Source: Peribacillus sp. ACCC06369 (GTDB lineage Bacteria; Bacillota; Bacilli; Bacillales; DSM-1321). Taken from it: a stretch of DNA of 64,000 nucleotides. Position 1 is the first letter of the stretch. The number at the start of each line of letters is the position of its first letter. The notes beneath the pieces are model-generated. The model was not told the origin of the DNA. It worked only from the letters and a program-made list of their open reading frames with translations, and made no database searches. The stretch is taken from contig NZ_JAUCEN010000002.1 of the NCBI RefSeq assembly GCF_030348945.1, positions 4,464,001-4,528,000 on the forward strand, written 5' to 3'. The position numbers and the translations under genes are program-made. Of this stretch, positions 32,483 to 43,379 are shown one piece after another.

Positions 32483-33471
32483 TTATTCATGCTTTGAAAA
32501 TAAGGTATTTTCTGTCCCATCTGTTTTAACTCGGAAGATGTCTTCATGACCATCTATTTTGTAGTATATCCAATTATCCAGTACATTTATATTTGACACT
32601 TCTTTATCTAGTAGTAATTGATTTGTTCGCCATTTTTTTCATCTTATATATATGGTACTTATCACTTGGATTCAAGTAATAAATCCAATTTTCATCTACG
32701 ATTAAGGATGAAAACTTCTGATCGGTTATTTTCATTTCCTTACCATTTTGTTTATCCACTTTATACAAGTGCTCTTCTGTATCTGTATAATAGAGAAATT
32801 GCTCATCCGCATCATCAATAATTTGAAGATACGAAACTGTATCATTTAATTTCCTTATATGTTCTCCATCGAGTGACATCGAATAAAGTTTTCCATCACC
32901 GTCTTCATTGATAGGTTTATAGAAAAAACTTGTTTATGATCAACGACGAAACTTCCTGTAATTTCCTTTTCAAAAGAATAAATTTGAATCTTATCCGTGC
33001 CATCCAAATTCATTTTATATAGACCATTCTTAAGCGAATCATAAAAGTATATTCGATCATTTTTTACCTGAACATATTCTGCACTTTTGAGCAGCTTCTC
33101 CCTTCCCTTCCCGTCCCATCCAATTTCACTCGATATAACTTCGGTCTATCAGAGAAGGGCATTACTGTATAATATACCCATCCCTTCATTACTTGGATAT
33201 CGCCAAAGCCTTTAGAGGCAAGTTTCACCTCCATTGTTCCACCTTCAGTTTTAGCGATCATTTCATTATTGGTTAACGGAATCGTGGATGCATTGAATTT
33301 CATGTAAACAAGCAGGTTGTCCTGATTCGCGACGAATCCATGATTGATCATATTTCCATATGAATTCCCGGTTCCATTAGGCATTTCAGGCGCTTCAATT
33401 CCTTTCGATTGTTCATTTTCACAACCCATTACTAAAACTATCAGCCCTAAAACAACGAAGTATTTTTTCAT
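32483..33471 (-). pseudogene. Frameshifted lipoprotein with DUF5050-like beta-propeller repeats
   Basis: The frame starts with a lipoprotein signal (KKYFVVLGLIVLVMGCENEQ, Cys at 17) and continues with propeller repeats of the type GWVYYTV...KLYRVKLDGTG. The reading frame then shifts near 33100, inside the tandem AAGGG run. The continuation (DRIYFYDSLKNGLYKMNLDG) shifts again near 32930 in a T6 run, then MSLDGEHIRKLNDT... and KDEQFLYYTDTEE-like repeats, with a third shift near 32640. The last part reads NVLDNWIYYKIDGHEDIFRV and ends at 32483. Three independent shifts at simple runs make this a pseudogene rather than a programmed frameshift. The intact ancestor would have been about 330 residues, an outside-facing lipoprotein. 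Confidence 0.8.
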
Positions 33472-33644
33472 TTTACCTACCTTCTCATTAAAAATAACGG
33501 GCCATAAGTGAAAATTGGAGATTTAGCATCAACACCTTTGTTTTTGTGGGGAATTGAAATGTCTCTTTCCAATACGAACACCCTGTGGCATTTAAAGCTA
33601 CTTTCCTAGACATGGAACAAAGTAATTTCCAGTATCGATGAACA

Positions 33645-33962
33645 TTATATTTTAAAAATCTTAAGAATGTTTATAGGTTCCATAAAATATCCTATCATTA
33701 TAAAAAGAAAGCCAAATAAGAGTGTAGAGATAAAATCTATAGTAGACTTATTTTCATTAAATCGCTTTGTACTTTTAATAATGTAATAAAGTCCCAATAA
33801 ATAAAATATTATCTGCACATATAAATAATCAGTAATGAACATTATAATCAAAATCACCAAAAATGATAATTTTAAAAAAATATCCATTACAGTTTCATGA
33901 AAAATCTTGGAAAATACATTCTTCTTGTCGTTTTTTATTAGTTTTAATTTTATTTTTTTCAA
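33645..33962 (-). CDS. Small membrane protein, candidate immunity protein for the RHS toxin
   Basis: A TTG start follows GGGGGTG by about 9 bases. The 105-residue protein has a basic N-terminus (KKIKLKLIKNDKKN) and three membrane helices (about 29-46, 48-63 and 76-93), and ends in a short basic tail. It lies 78 bp behind the RHS-repeat giant on the same strand, exactly where polymorphic toxins place their immunity gene. A membrane location would fit the hydrophobic toxin tip. It is low in GC like the toxin tip. No family is recognised; the immunity role is inferred from position alone. Confidence 0.65.
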   Translation of the reverse strand: MKKIKLKLIKNDKKNVFSKIFHETVMDIFLKLSFLVILIIMFITDYLYVQIIFYLLGLYYIIKSTKRFNENKSTIDFISTLLFGFLFIMIGYFMEPINILKIFKI

Positions 33963-34040
33963 AATCTTTACACCCCCTAAAAAATACTACTTTTAAATTA
34001 GGACAGCTAATACCAGCAGTCTTAATTTTTTTATACTACT

Positions 34041-37000
34041 TTATTTTCTGCTGACTATACTTGTTATAGGAACAGTCACCGTCCAACCATAGTTTCGGCC
34101 ATAAAGTATGACTCCCTTGCCTTTATTTTTATCCTCCAATTTTTTTGCAAACCTTGTCATGCCCCAATTGGCAATTAGACCCGCTCCTGAAATTAATTTG
34201 TTTTTTCCAATAAAATTACGAATAGTTTTGCTAATTAAGGCAGCCACTCCAATTAAAGTTGCATCAATCAATCCATAATTTAACTTTTGAACAATTCTTT
34301 TGGTTTCTTTATTACTTAACGTGACTTTGTATTTAAATCCCCACCAACCTTTAGAATATACACTGAAACCATAATTACCATCAGGATCAACATTACTTAT
34401 TGGATTGTTATTGACATATGTGTACCCGTTTTGTGAAATTGGCTCATCTTCATCTCCTGGGTAAGGATCTAGAGCTAAGAATCTACCGTTTTCTGGATTA
34501 TAGTAACGAGCTTGAAGATAATAATTTTTTGTTTCTATATCATAATAATAACCAGCATAGCGAATCGGGTTCTCTTGAGCGACTTCGCCGACTTCTGTTA
34601 ATATATTTCCAAATGCATCATACGTATATAAACCGGCTTCTTTTCCTTCGTTATCTCTAATTGACACTACGTCGCCACGTTGATTTGTCCAGTAATGATA
34701 CACTTGTTGCTTCCAGTTACCACTTTTATCTTTTTCTCGAAGAATCATTCCTAAAGGAATGTGTCCTTCCCATTGGTAACTTCGATACTGTTCCAAAGAG
34801 TCACCATTCCGTATGACTTCAAGTGATAATTGGTTACCAGCGTAAAAGTATTCATGAGTTTTGCTTCCGATAACTTTTTTCGTCCGTAATCCTGCTTCAT
34901 CATAGTCGTAACGAGCCACTTCCTTGCCTTGTAAATCAGTGACTCTTGTTTGATAACCAAGGGAATTGTACTCATATTTGAATGTTTCGTCCTGAAGCAA
35001 GTTCCCATCATCGTCATACTGATAGCCTTTACCATTTTTAAATTCAATTTGATTAGCTGCGTTATAAATAAAGGTATCGGCCTTATCACCGCGTGTGGTT
35101 TCTTTGCGATTCCCAACGTCATCATAGCTATATTTATTTACCGTGCCATTTGATAAGACCTCTTGAATCAGCTGGTTATTTTTATCATAGGTTAAACTCG
35201 TAACTCCTTGTTCATTTATTTCTTTTAAAATATTTCCTGATTCATCATAGTCATAGATATATTCTAAGTTAGTACTGGATCCTTGAGTATAGCTAATACT
35301 CTTTAGAAGGTTACTATTATTAAATGTACTGGTTCTTTGGTATAGATTTTCGTTAATAGTGACTAACTGTTGATTATTAGACATTTTATCGTCGTAATCA
35401 AATACCATCCATTTTTGTTCCCCTTCTCCTACTGTCAGTACATTATTTTTCCCATCATCCGTATATGTTAATGATTGTTCGACCTTCCAAGGTTCTTTAT
35501 CTGTATATTGGATGGCTGAACTTAGAGGTTGTTCATTATCGTTATACGTAAATCCTATTTTGAATTTCCCTTGTTTATAAGACTCAAGTTGTGAGCGATC
35601 ATTATAGGTTAAATCTTTTTGAAGAATTGTTTGCGTGGTTTCTAGGTCTTGATAGTTTACGCTAGATAATTGACCACCTTCATTATACGTTTGATTCCAC
35701 TCTAATACATTTCCTTTTGATTTAGTAGAGACTGTCACACTTTCTACTTGATTCATATCATTATAGGAATACTTTAACTTATTACCAGAAGGTCTTTCTT
35801 TTAAATCCATATTTCCATTTGAATTATAATGATAATTAAAAACCATGCCAGGAAAAGTTGCTTTTGTGAGTTGATCATTATCATTATATTCGTATGTTTT
35901 ATTTCGCCCTAAAGCATCTGTAAGAGTCGTTAAATTCCCATTTCTATCGTATTTATATTGAGTCGTTTTTCCTTTCCCGTCTGTTACAGCAGTAACTACG
36001 TTAGGCTGTAGTGGATGGTATTCGTAAGAATTACTTCTTGCTCCAGCATCTGTTTTACTCTTTATGTTGCCAAACTGATCATAAGAGGTACTTGTAAATA
36101 AACCTTTGGCATCTTTTACCTTAACTGTATCTGTTTTATCATCATAGACCGTTTCTTCATACGTTTGATTCGGATAAATAACTTTTGTTTCCCTACCAAA
36201 CGAATCATACTCATACTTTGTCGTTTCCTCACCAATCTTCGTGCTAGACAGATTTTCCCCTTCGTATGTGTTAATCGTCAGAGTGCTCTTTGGATCCGTG
36301 AATCTAGTTAACCGGTTTTTACTATCATATTCATAAGTAGTCGTACCGTTAGAATCTGTGTTGGTTTTCAAATTCCCGTGAGAATCATAGCTGTTAGAAC
36401 TGGTTATTCCTTCTTCATCAACAGATTGTAATACATTGTATTGTTCATCATATTGGAAGCTGGAACTTGTCTCATCACTATTCATGATCTCGCTAACGGC
36501 AAAAGTTCCATTTTTCGTATCTCGTTTATAAACCGTCTCATTGTCGTCTGTATCTGTTACCGTAAATTCATTTTTTGCCTGATCATAACGATACGTAGTA
36601 GAGACAGAAATGGACGCATCTTTTTCCTGTTTGTCAAATATTTTCAATTCATTTTCATCATATAGATACTTGGTTTCATTCCCCTTGCCATCTACATAAG
36701 ATGCTAGTTGGCCAATTGAATTATAGGTAAGCTTTTCTGTGATGCTATCCGTTGTGCGCGTATCTTTCGTTACAACGGATGCCAACTGCTTATTCTGATA
36801 TCCAATTCCCTTCCAATTACTTCCGTATTCTACTTTATTGATTAATCCATCCGTGTTATAGGCTAATTGAATACTAGTCCGAATTTTTTCGCCTTGGTGA
36901 TTTACTTCAGAGATTTCGGATAACTTATCTTGATTGTAAAAAAAGCGGATTGTATTTTGATTGATATCCTTGTAGGCATATAAGCGATACTCTTTAGTTT

Positions 37001-39971
37001 TACTTGAATTCCCCTCGAAGATTTTGGAAAATCCATCTTTTTCTTTCAGGCTAAATCCTTGTGCATCATTAACCGTTTCCTTTGTTAAGGTTAAATATTT
37101 CCCTTTTGGAGAGATATATTTTTTATTGCTAGAATCATAGCTAAATTCATGTTTGGTTCCATCTTCATCATAATAAATGACTTTTGCTGGTTCTGTGCTC
37201 GTAGCATCTACTTCTACAAGATTTTCATTTCCTGCAAATGTCCAACCTTGCCCAAGCGCAGAAGTACGAGTGGACCGTGAATTATAGTAACGGGTAAAAT
37301 CAAATCCTAAGAGACCTCGAGTGAATAGGGATTGATCCGTGAACTCCATGACCATATTTCCCGTGGTTACATTCACGGAAGCAGTTGCATTTCCAAATGA
37401 ATGGTCTTCATAAGTGAAATAATCTTCTAAACCATTTAAATCCTCTCTAGGATCAACTGATACCGTTCCTTTATTCGAAGCAGGACTTAAACCACGATTT
37501 CCTGTAATTTTACCCTGTTCTGTTTCTGGAGCATTGTCGTCGTCCACATAATAGGCTTTAACCGTTGCGGAATAATTTGATGAAACACCATAAATGGGTT
37601 CTGTTGTGAAAGATGTTTTGCCTTTTACTTGATATGTTTTAGTTGTTTTATCATCGGAAATCTGTACCTCGTAATATTTTGCTGAAGTTGTCGCATCCCA
37701 CTTCACTGTCAAACTACTTTTGTTATTGACCATATCCTCTAAATTACTAGTTAGCTTTGCATTTTTAGGTGCATATAATGGTATGTATCCATAGTTAACA
37801 TCTGATGAAGCTGAATCTCCTGCTGCAGAAATTGCTTTGACTCGAATACTATAACGATTTGAACCATTTCCATAAGTAATGCTAGGGTCAATTGGTAATT
37901 CTGTTCCTATACCTATACTTGTCGATTTGTCTAATTCGACTGGATAAAGTTCTTTCATCCCATTTTTCAAATCCGCATCCGTAGGCCAGATCTTTTTCCC
38001 CTTTGTACTAATACTGGTTACTTTACCTACCGAAAACTCTTTATATTTTGTACCATTCCAAATAAGAACTTTATAACCCGTTGCATTAGTCACTGGTTTC
38101 CAGGAAATATCAAGCCAACCACGCCCTTTATTTACTGTATCTGTTTCCGGGTACGCATATGGTTTTACGGTTGGAATATCCGGAATTCCCACTTGCACAA
38201 CTGGTATGGCTTTGTAAATAGCTGTTGAAGCCGGGCTATCTCCATTTGCAAATTTTGCTACTACACGAAATCCGTAATCTTTTTTCGTAGTTGTCGTTCC
38301 ACTTTTCGCACTATAAAAAGCACTCGGATCTACCGGTAATTCAACACCCGTGCTATCCGTTTTATACGTGGAACTTGTTGAATAAGGAGCTTTAGGGAAT
38401 ATCTTTTTGCCCTTTGTTGACCAACTTGTAGATGTACCAGAATAAATAGTCTGATAACCCTTACCATCATACATTTGCAAATCATAAGACTTTGCTCCAT
38501 GAACGGAACCCCACTTAACATCAATATATCCATCAGCCTTCCCCTCACCATAGGAGAAAGAACTGACTGTAGGATTCTTCATCTTTTCATAATGGTAACT
38601 AATAACCAATTTAGCTTTTTTCGCACTTTCTGCAGCCGTGATTTTTTTCCAATGTGTTTTGCCATTTCCGTTCGTATGGAATTTAAATCCATAGTTTTCT
38701 CTTGTACCGTCCACCCAAGCCTGGATGGTATTCTTAACATCAAAATAAGCCCACTGATCCCTAGCAACAGACGTACTCGTTATTTTGGTGGATGATGGCT
38801 TATTGTTCCAAGTTAATTCATCTACATACCATTGTGCTTTTACCTCATCTACCCATATATCCGTTTTTGTATCGACATAATAAGAATGGGTAACATAGGC
38901 GGCTAATTCAGCAGAATCAATGGTTGCACCCTTTAAATCCCCAATTACACTAAATTTAACAAACGGGTAATTGGTTCCTGTAGTGCTATCATAATATCCT
39001 GTTTTTAATACATATTCTCCTTGTGATGGATCCCATTCTTTATTGTAATTGTTATTTGGATAGGCGCTCATCACAAATGTATCTCCCAATGCATCAATCG
39101 ATACTGAAGGGTCAATATAAATAGGGAAGACTCGCTTAGATGAAGATAGCCATTCTTTACTAGCATTTAATACTAACTCATAACTATCGTCTGATTTTTT
39201 ATTTAACTCATAATGGATATCTGTCGATCGGACACCATCACCTAAAGTGTCGTTATAGTTTGAATCCACCATTACAGGCTTTGGTAAAGTGAAAATTGAT
39301 TTCTCTTTAGATTCGTTTTCATAGAATCCTATAGATCCGTCTTTTTCAACTTGACCGTATAAATCCGTTTGAATGGTATAGTGAAATTCATTGATACCAT
39401 TATATTCATTCATAATCCAATCTTCTTTTACCTCATTATTTAAGGCTACATGCCGTAGATCAATATTCGGGTATATAGATTTAAGAGTTATTGAATTTTC
39501 TTCTTTTACTGACCCCGATGTATAAGTTGGTTCAGTCTGCTTCTCTCCATCAGAGGCATAAGTTAACTCAAATGATAACTTGTGTTCACCAGATTGATAA
39601 ATTAAAGGCTTATCTTCCCCTAATTTCTCAGGAAACATAAATTCTAAGTTTGTTGTTTCTGTCTCTATGTAGCCCTTATTATCTTTTTCCACTAACTCTT
39701 CGGAAATGGTCTTGTACTTTCCGTCTACTTTGTTATGTATTTCTTCTGGATAAATCTCTTTAACAAAGTTTCCTTCTCCATCAGTGAATGTTTTTGAACT
39801 TTCCGTTCTTTCTTTCACCACTTCATCCAAATTGTCAGTGTTGATTGTTTCCTTTTCATTTTCTTTCGTCTGACTCGTATTTTCACTTGAAGCACCTGTA
39901 TAGGTTGGCAACAAGCTACATAACAAAGCCAAAATTAAAATCGATGCAATGTACTTTCTGAATTTCAACAA
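34041..39971 (-). CDS. WapA-like RHS/YD-repeat polymorphic toxin
   Basis: From the TTG at 39971, behind GGAGG, the protein has 1976 residues. The order is: signal peptide (about 1-28); an acidic linker; a DNRLRE/CBM96-like wall-binding domain (about 290-460); three fibronectin-III-like modules (about 465-820) with repeated STKGKKI-P motifs; a DUF6531-type start of the shell (GNATASVNVTTGNMVME, near 860); more than 20 YD repeats (about 960-1750); and the RHS core (LQARYYNPENGRFLALDPYPG, then YTYVNNNPISNVDPDG) ending near 1865. The last 111 residues after DPDG (34044-34376) are a distinct tip with a glycine-rich hydrophobic segment (LIDATLIGVAALISK, LISGAGLIANWG). Such tips are contact-delivered toxins; this one looks membrane-acting. 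A candidate immunity gene follows. Confidence 0.88.
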   Translation of the reverse strand: MLKFRKYIASILILALLCSLLPTYTGASSENTSQTKENEKETINTDNLDEVVKERTESSKTFTDGEGNFVKEIYPEEIHNKVDGKYKTISEELVEKDNKGYIETETTNLEFMFPEKLGEDKPLIYQSGEHKLSFELTYASDGEKQTEPTYTSGSVKEENSITLKSIYPNIDLRHVALNNEVKEDWIMNEYNGINEFHYTIQTDLYGQVEKDGSIGFYENESKEKSIFTLPKPVMVDSNYNDTLGDGVRSTDIHYELNKKSDDSYELVLNASKEWLSSSKRVFPIYIDPSVSIDALGDTFVMSAYPNNNYNKEWDPSQGEYVLKTGYYDSTTGTNYPFVKFSVIGDLKGATIDSAELAAYVTHSYYVDTKTDIWVDEVKAQWYVDELTWNNKPSSTKITSTSVARDQWAYFDVKNTIQAWVDGTRENYGFKFHTNGNGKTHWKKITAAESAKKAKLVISYHYEKMKNPTVSSFSYGEGKADGYIDVKWGSVHGAKSYDLQMYDGKGYQTIYSGTSTSWSTKGKKIFPKAPYSTSSTYKTDSTGVELPVDPSAFYSAKSGTTTTKKDYGFRVVAKFANGDSPASTAIYKAIPVVQVGIPDIPTVKPYAYPETDTVNKGRGWLDISWKPVTNATGYKVLIWNGTKYKEFSVGKVTSISTKGKKIWPTDADLKNGMKELYPVELDKSTSIGIGTELPIDPSITYGNGSNRYSIRVKAISAAGDSASSDVNYGYIPLYAPKNAKLTSNLEDMVNNKSSLTVKWDATTSAKYYEVQISDDKTTKTYQVKGKTSFTTEPIYGVSSNYSATVKAYYVDDDNAPETEQGKITGNRGLSPASNKGTVSVDPREDLNGLEDYFTYEDHSFGNATASVNVTTGNMVMEFTDQSLFTRGLLGFDFTRYYNSRSTRTSALGQGWTFAGNENLVEVDATSTEPAKVIYYDEDGTKHEFSYDSSNKKYISPKGKYLTLTKETVNDAQGFSLKEKDGFSKIFEGNSSKTKEYRLYAYKDINQNTIRFFYNQDKLSEISEVNHQGEKIRTSIQLAYNTDGLINKVEYGSNWKGIGYQNKQLASVVTKDTRTTDSITEKLTYNSIGQLASYVDGKGNETKYLYDENELKIFDKQEKDASISVSTTYRYDQAKNEFTVTDTDDNETVYKRDTKNGTFAVSEIMNSDETSSSFQYDEQYNVLQSVDEEGITSSNSYDSHGNLKTNTDSNGTTTYEYDSKNRLTRFTDPKSTLTINTYEGENLSSTKIGEETTKYEYDSFGRETKVIYPNQTYEETVYDDKTDTVKVKDAKGLFTSTSYDQFGNIKSKTDAGARSNSYEYHPLQPNVVTAVTDGKGKTTQYKYDRNGNLTTLTDALGRNKTYEYNDNDQLTKATFPGMVFNYHYNSNGNMDLKERPSGNKLKYSYNDMNQVESVTVSTKSKGNVLEWNQTYNEGGQLSSVNYQDLETTQTILQKDLTYNDRSQLESYKQGKFKIGFTYNDNEQPLSSAIQYTDKEPWKVEQSLTYTDDGKNNVLTVGEGEQKWMVFDYDDKMSNNQQLVTINENLYQRTSTFNNSNLLKSISYTQGSSTNLEYIYDYDESGNILKEINEQGVTSLTYDKNNQLIQEVLSNGTVNKYSYDDVGNRKETTRGDKADTFIYNAANQIEFKNGKGYQYDDDGNLLQDETFKYEYNSLGYQTRVTDLQGKEVARYDYDEAGLRTKKVIGSKTHEYFYAGNQLSLEVIRNGDSLEQYRSYQWEGHIPLGMILREKDKSGNWKQQVYHYWTNQRGDVVSIRDNEGKEAGLYTYDAFGNILTEVGEVAQENPIRYAGYYYDIETKNYYLQARYYNPENGRFLALDPYPGDEDEPISQNGYTYVNNNPISNVDPDGNYGFSVYSKGWWGFKYKVTLSNKETKRIVQKLNYGLIDATLIGVAALISKTIRNFIGKNKLISGAGLIANWGMTRFAKKLEDKNKGKGVILYGRNYGWTVTVPITSIVSRK

Positions 39972-40397
39972 AATATTTCCTCCAATTCCAATTAACTCTA
40001 ACAGATTATACATCAGTAAATATATCTAGTAAATTAGTAAAAATATCAGAATATTAACAAAATACAACAAAACATAGATACTTATTAACCATTACAAAAG
40101 AACCCTTCTAATATAATGAATTTTATATAATCATAAGTGATTAGGTTAAAATACCTGTTATCGTAAAATAACTCAATTTATATACTTATCTGGTATCAAG
40201 ATTCATTGGAAATAAAATTTTAAGTAACTATAAATTTCGAAGAACTTTTCAATTTTCAATCAATATGGAGATTCGCATTACAAACTTTAGAGTGGGGTTG
40301 GGAGGGGAAAGAAACTGCGGAAAATTCCAAGTAATAGTAGATTCAAACACCCTCCGTTTTTTCCCATGATAAAATCCCCTTCAAACAGAGGTGTAAC

Positions 40398-40421
40398 ACC
40401 ACGATCGCTCGTGGTCTTTTT
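40398..40421 (+). terminator. Terminator-like hairpin between xylB and the RHS gene
   Basis: ACCACGA / TCGTGGT with a TCGC loop and CTTTTT. The remaining DNA between 39972 and 40487 is A/T-rich and holds the presumed promoter of the RHS gene, but no clear -35/-10 pair could be chosen. Confidence 0.65.
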
Positions 40422-40487
40422 ACACGTTCCATTTAAAGGGGACGGGAATTGAATATTTATATTATTTTTCTTAAAGCTTTTGAATCA

Positions 40488-41987
40488 TCAATTGCGATAT
40501 TTCAATAGTTTTTCATTCAAATTCTTTGTTTGTGCATAGATTTCTTGGTAAATCAGGAATAAGGCTTCATACTTTTCAGCATTCTCTTTATTGGGCATGT
40601 ACTGTTTCTCTTCTTTTATGAATTGGGCTGCACATTCCTTTAAAGAGTCGAACCAGCCGCAGCCATAAGCCGCTAACATGGCCGCCCCCAAGCCTGGGCC
40701 TTGTTCACTTGATAGCCTGACAATTTTCGAATTGAATATGTCCGCTTGCATTTGCAGCCACGCTTCGTTTTTGGCACCTCCGCCAATCGAAATGATTGTA
40801 TCGATATTTTTTCCGCTCCTGCGGAAGATATCAATGGATTCATTCAAGGAGAAAGTGATGCCTTCAAGGACGGCCCGTACAAAGTCTTTACGCTGATGGG
40901 AGCCATCGATTCCAATGAAGCTTCCGCGTATTGCCGCATCTGCATGCGGGGTCCTTTCGCCCACTAAGTACGGAGTGAATAAAAGTCCATTAGATCCGAC
41001 GGGCACATCACCTACATCTGCCAATAACGTTTCAAATGATTCACCTTTGGCAAAAACTTCTTTAAACCAAGTGAGGCTGTAGCCTGCTGCCAAGGTTACT
41101 CCCATCGTGTAGAAGGCATCAGGTGCACCGTGATTAAAGTAGTGGACTTTTCCTTGAAAATCCCTGTCATCCCTTGCTTCATAGGACAATATCACTCCTG
41201 AAGTGCCGATGCTGCAGAGTGTTTTTCCGTCTTCTAAAATGCCAGCGCCAATGGCACCGCAAGCATTGTCTGCTCCGCCTGCAAATATACGGGTGGAAAC
41301 GGTTAGCCCCGTGCGTTCTGCCACTTCGTCCGTTATCCTGCCCACTTCCGCATGTGATTCTACCAATGTCGGACATAGCCCGATATCAAGACCAAGCATC
41401 TCACAGATTTCTTTACTCCATTCCTTTTCGCTGACATTCAATAATAATGTGCCGGCTGCATCGGAGTATTCCATATGTAATTCCCCAGTCAGTTTATATC
41501 TCAGATAATCCTTTGGAAGGACGAATTTCGCTGCATTTTTAAATACTTCAGGCTCATGCTCTTTCACCCATAGGATTTTGGGTAAAGTGAATCCTTCTAA
41601 TGCAGGGTTTTTCGTTATTTCCAACAGTCGTTCTTCCCCGACCATGTCGTAAATGGTCTGACACTGATCGGTCGTCCGCGTATCATTCCAAAGGATGGCA
41701 TCACGCAATACACGGTTTTCTTCATCCAGCAGGACAAGTCCATGCATTTGCCCGGAAAAACTGATCCCTTCAATATCTTCCGGGTTTCCATCAAAGCTTT
41801 TCAGTAGCTCGGCAAGCCCGGCAACTGTCTGTTCCACCCACGTGTCAGGGTCCTGTTCACTGTAGCCTGTTTTCAGATGAATCAATGAATAGGATTTAGC
41901 TACTTCCTGCATGACCTCGCCATGTTGATTCACGAGTAAAATTTTTACCGCACTTGTCCCCAGATCGATACCGATTACGTATTTCAT
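40488..41987 (-). CDS. xylB: Xylulokinase
   Basis: The 499-residue FGGY-family kinase has VIGIDLGTSAVKILL at the start (phosphate-1 motif), ISFSGQMHGLVLLD, WNDTRTTDQC, AGGADNACGAIGAG with the catalytic Asp region near 240, and SIGGGAKNEAWLQMQADIF (ATP/adenosine motif) near 395. It phosphorylates D-xylulose to xylulose-5-phosphate. It follows xylA by 24 bp on the same strand, so both are in one operon with the XylR-type operator upstream of xylA. Confidence 0.95.
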   Translation of the reverse strand: MKYVIGIDLGTSAVKILLVNQHGEVMQEVAKSYSLIHLKTGYSEQDPDTWVEQTVAGLAELLKSFDGNPEDIEGISFSGQMHGLVLLDEENRVLRDAILWNDTRTTDQCQTIYDMVGEERLLEITKNPALEGFTLPKILWVKEHEPEVFKNAAKFVLPKDYLRYKLTGELHMEYSDAAGTLLLNVSEKEWSKEICEMLGLDIGLCPTLVESHAEVGRITDEVAERTGLTVSTRIFAGGADNACGAIGAGILEDGKTLCSIGTSGVILSYEARDDRDFQGKVHYFNHGAPDAFYTMGVTLAAGYSLTWFKEVFAKGESFETLLADVGDVPVGSNGLLFTPYLVGERTPHADAAIRGSFIGIDGSHQRKDFVRAVLEGITFSLNESIDIFRRSGKNIDTIISIGGGAKNEAWLQMQADIFNSKIVRLSSEQGPGLGAAMLAAYGCGWFDSLKECAAQFIKEEKQYMPNKENAEKYEALFLIYQEIYAQTKNLNEKLLKYRN

Positions 41988-42011
41988 GGCAGCACCTCAT
42001 TCTATTAAGCT

Positions 42012-43337
42012 TTATTCCCCTGCGTAAGCTCTTAACAAATATTGGTTGATCGTCCCTTTAACTTTCTCCAAGCGTCCTGATTGATTTTTGATTTCTTTCA
42101 ATCCAAGCGCATATTCTTCCAGTTTACGAAGGTCTGTATTCCCTTCGACGATTTCCAACCCGATTCCTTCTGTATAGCTGCTATAGCGGTTTTCAATCAC
42201 ATCATCAAGGATTCTATCGTCGATCAACTTTTGGGCAACCTTCAGGCCGGCTGCAAAACTGTCCATTCCTGCAATGTGTGCATGGAATAGGTCTTCCAAT
42301 TCAAATGAACCACGGCGGACTTTAGCATCAAAGTTCAAGCCACCACGGCCTAAACCGCCATTTTTAATGATTTCATACATTGCCAGGGTTGTAGAGTACA
42401 AGTCGGTTGGGAACTCATCCGTATCCCAACCCAATAATGGATCTCCCTGATTGGCATCAACGGATCCAAGCATACCATTTATCCGTGCATAGCGAAGCTC
42501 GTGTTCGAATGTATGGCCGGCAAGAGTGGCATGGTTTGCTTCAATATTAAATTTGAAGTGATCTTGAAGACCATAATTCTGCAGGAATGCATGACCGGTC
42601 GCTACATCGAAATCGTATTGATGTGTTGTCGGCTCTTTCGGTTTTGGTTCAATCAGGAATTGTGCATCGAACCCGATTTCTTTCGCATAATCGACCGCCA
42701 TATGGAAGAAACGCCCGAGGTTATCCAATTCAAGCTTCATATCGGTGTTAAGCAGCGTTTCATATCCTTCACGTCCGCCCCAGAATACATAGTTTTCCGC
42801 GCCTAGTTCCTTACCGATTTCCAATCCTTTTTTTACCTTCGCAGCAGAATAGGCGAAAACATCCGCATTATTTGAAGATGCTGCGCCATGAGTGAAACGG
42901 GGGTTCGTGAAGTTATTCGCCGTATTCCAAAGCAATTTCGTTTGACTATCTTTCATATAGTCTTTGATCATTGCGACGATTTCATCTAAGTTGTTATAGG
43001 TTTCTCTCAAATTACTTCCTTCAGGAGCAATATCGGCGTCGTGGAAACAGAAGAATGGTACACCTAGTTTTTCAAAGAATTCGAAGGCCGCTTCTACACG
43101 CGCTTTTGCCATATCCATTCCATTGAATTTGTCCCATGGACGGATCATCGTGCCTGCACCAAATGGATCTGACCCATCGGCAGTGAATGTATGCCAATAT
43201 GCCACGGCATAACGCAGATATTCCTTCATTGTCTTCCCGCCGATGACCTCCTCCGGATTGTAAAATTTAAATGCATATGGATTTGAAGAGGTGGCACCTT
43301 CATAATTTATTTTACTGATGTTGTTAAAATAGGACAT
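42012..43337 (-). CDS. xylA: Xylose isomerase
   Basis: The 441-residue enzyme has [25 protein letters not shown] with the catalytic pair H99/D100, [14 protein letters not shown], the metal-site [16 protein letters not shown] near 232, [18 protein letters not shown] and GSVDANQGD. These are all hallmarks of the class II xylose isomerases. It converts D-xylose to D-xylulose. AAGGGGG lies ahead of the ATG. The promoter region carries the operator and cre described at 43380-43440. Confidence 0.97.
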   Translation of the reverse strand: MSYFNNISKINYEGATSSNPYAFKFYNPEEVIGGKTMKEYLRYAVAYWHTFTADGSDPFGAGTMIRPWDKFNGMDMAKARVEAAFEFFEKLGVPFFCFHDADIAPEGSNLRETYNNLDEIVAMIKDYMKDSQTKLLWNTANNFTNPRFTHGAASSNNADVFAYSAAKVKKGLEIGKELGAENYVFWGGREGYETLLNTDMKLELDNLGRFFHMAVDYAKEIGFDAQFLIEPKPKEPTTHQYDFDVATGHAFLQNYGLQDHFKFNIEANHATLAGHTFEHELRYARINGMLGSVDANQGDPLLGWDTDEFPTDLYSTTLAMYEIIKNGGLGRGGLNFDAKVRRGSFELEDLFHAHIAGMDSFAAGLKVAQKLIDDRILDDVIENRYSSYTEGIGLEIVEGNTDLRKLEEYALGLKEIKNQSGRLEKVKGTINQYLLRAYAGE

Positions 43338-43379
43338 TGTTTTTACCCCCTTATTATTTCATGAATGATATCCGGTAAA

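Noticed and set aside
32483..33471. Programmed frameshifting in the lipoprotein gene
   Set aside because: Three shifts at different simple runs, in differing directions and without stimulatory structures, are better explained by decay.
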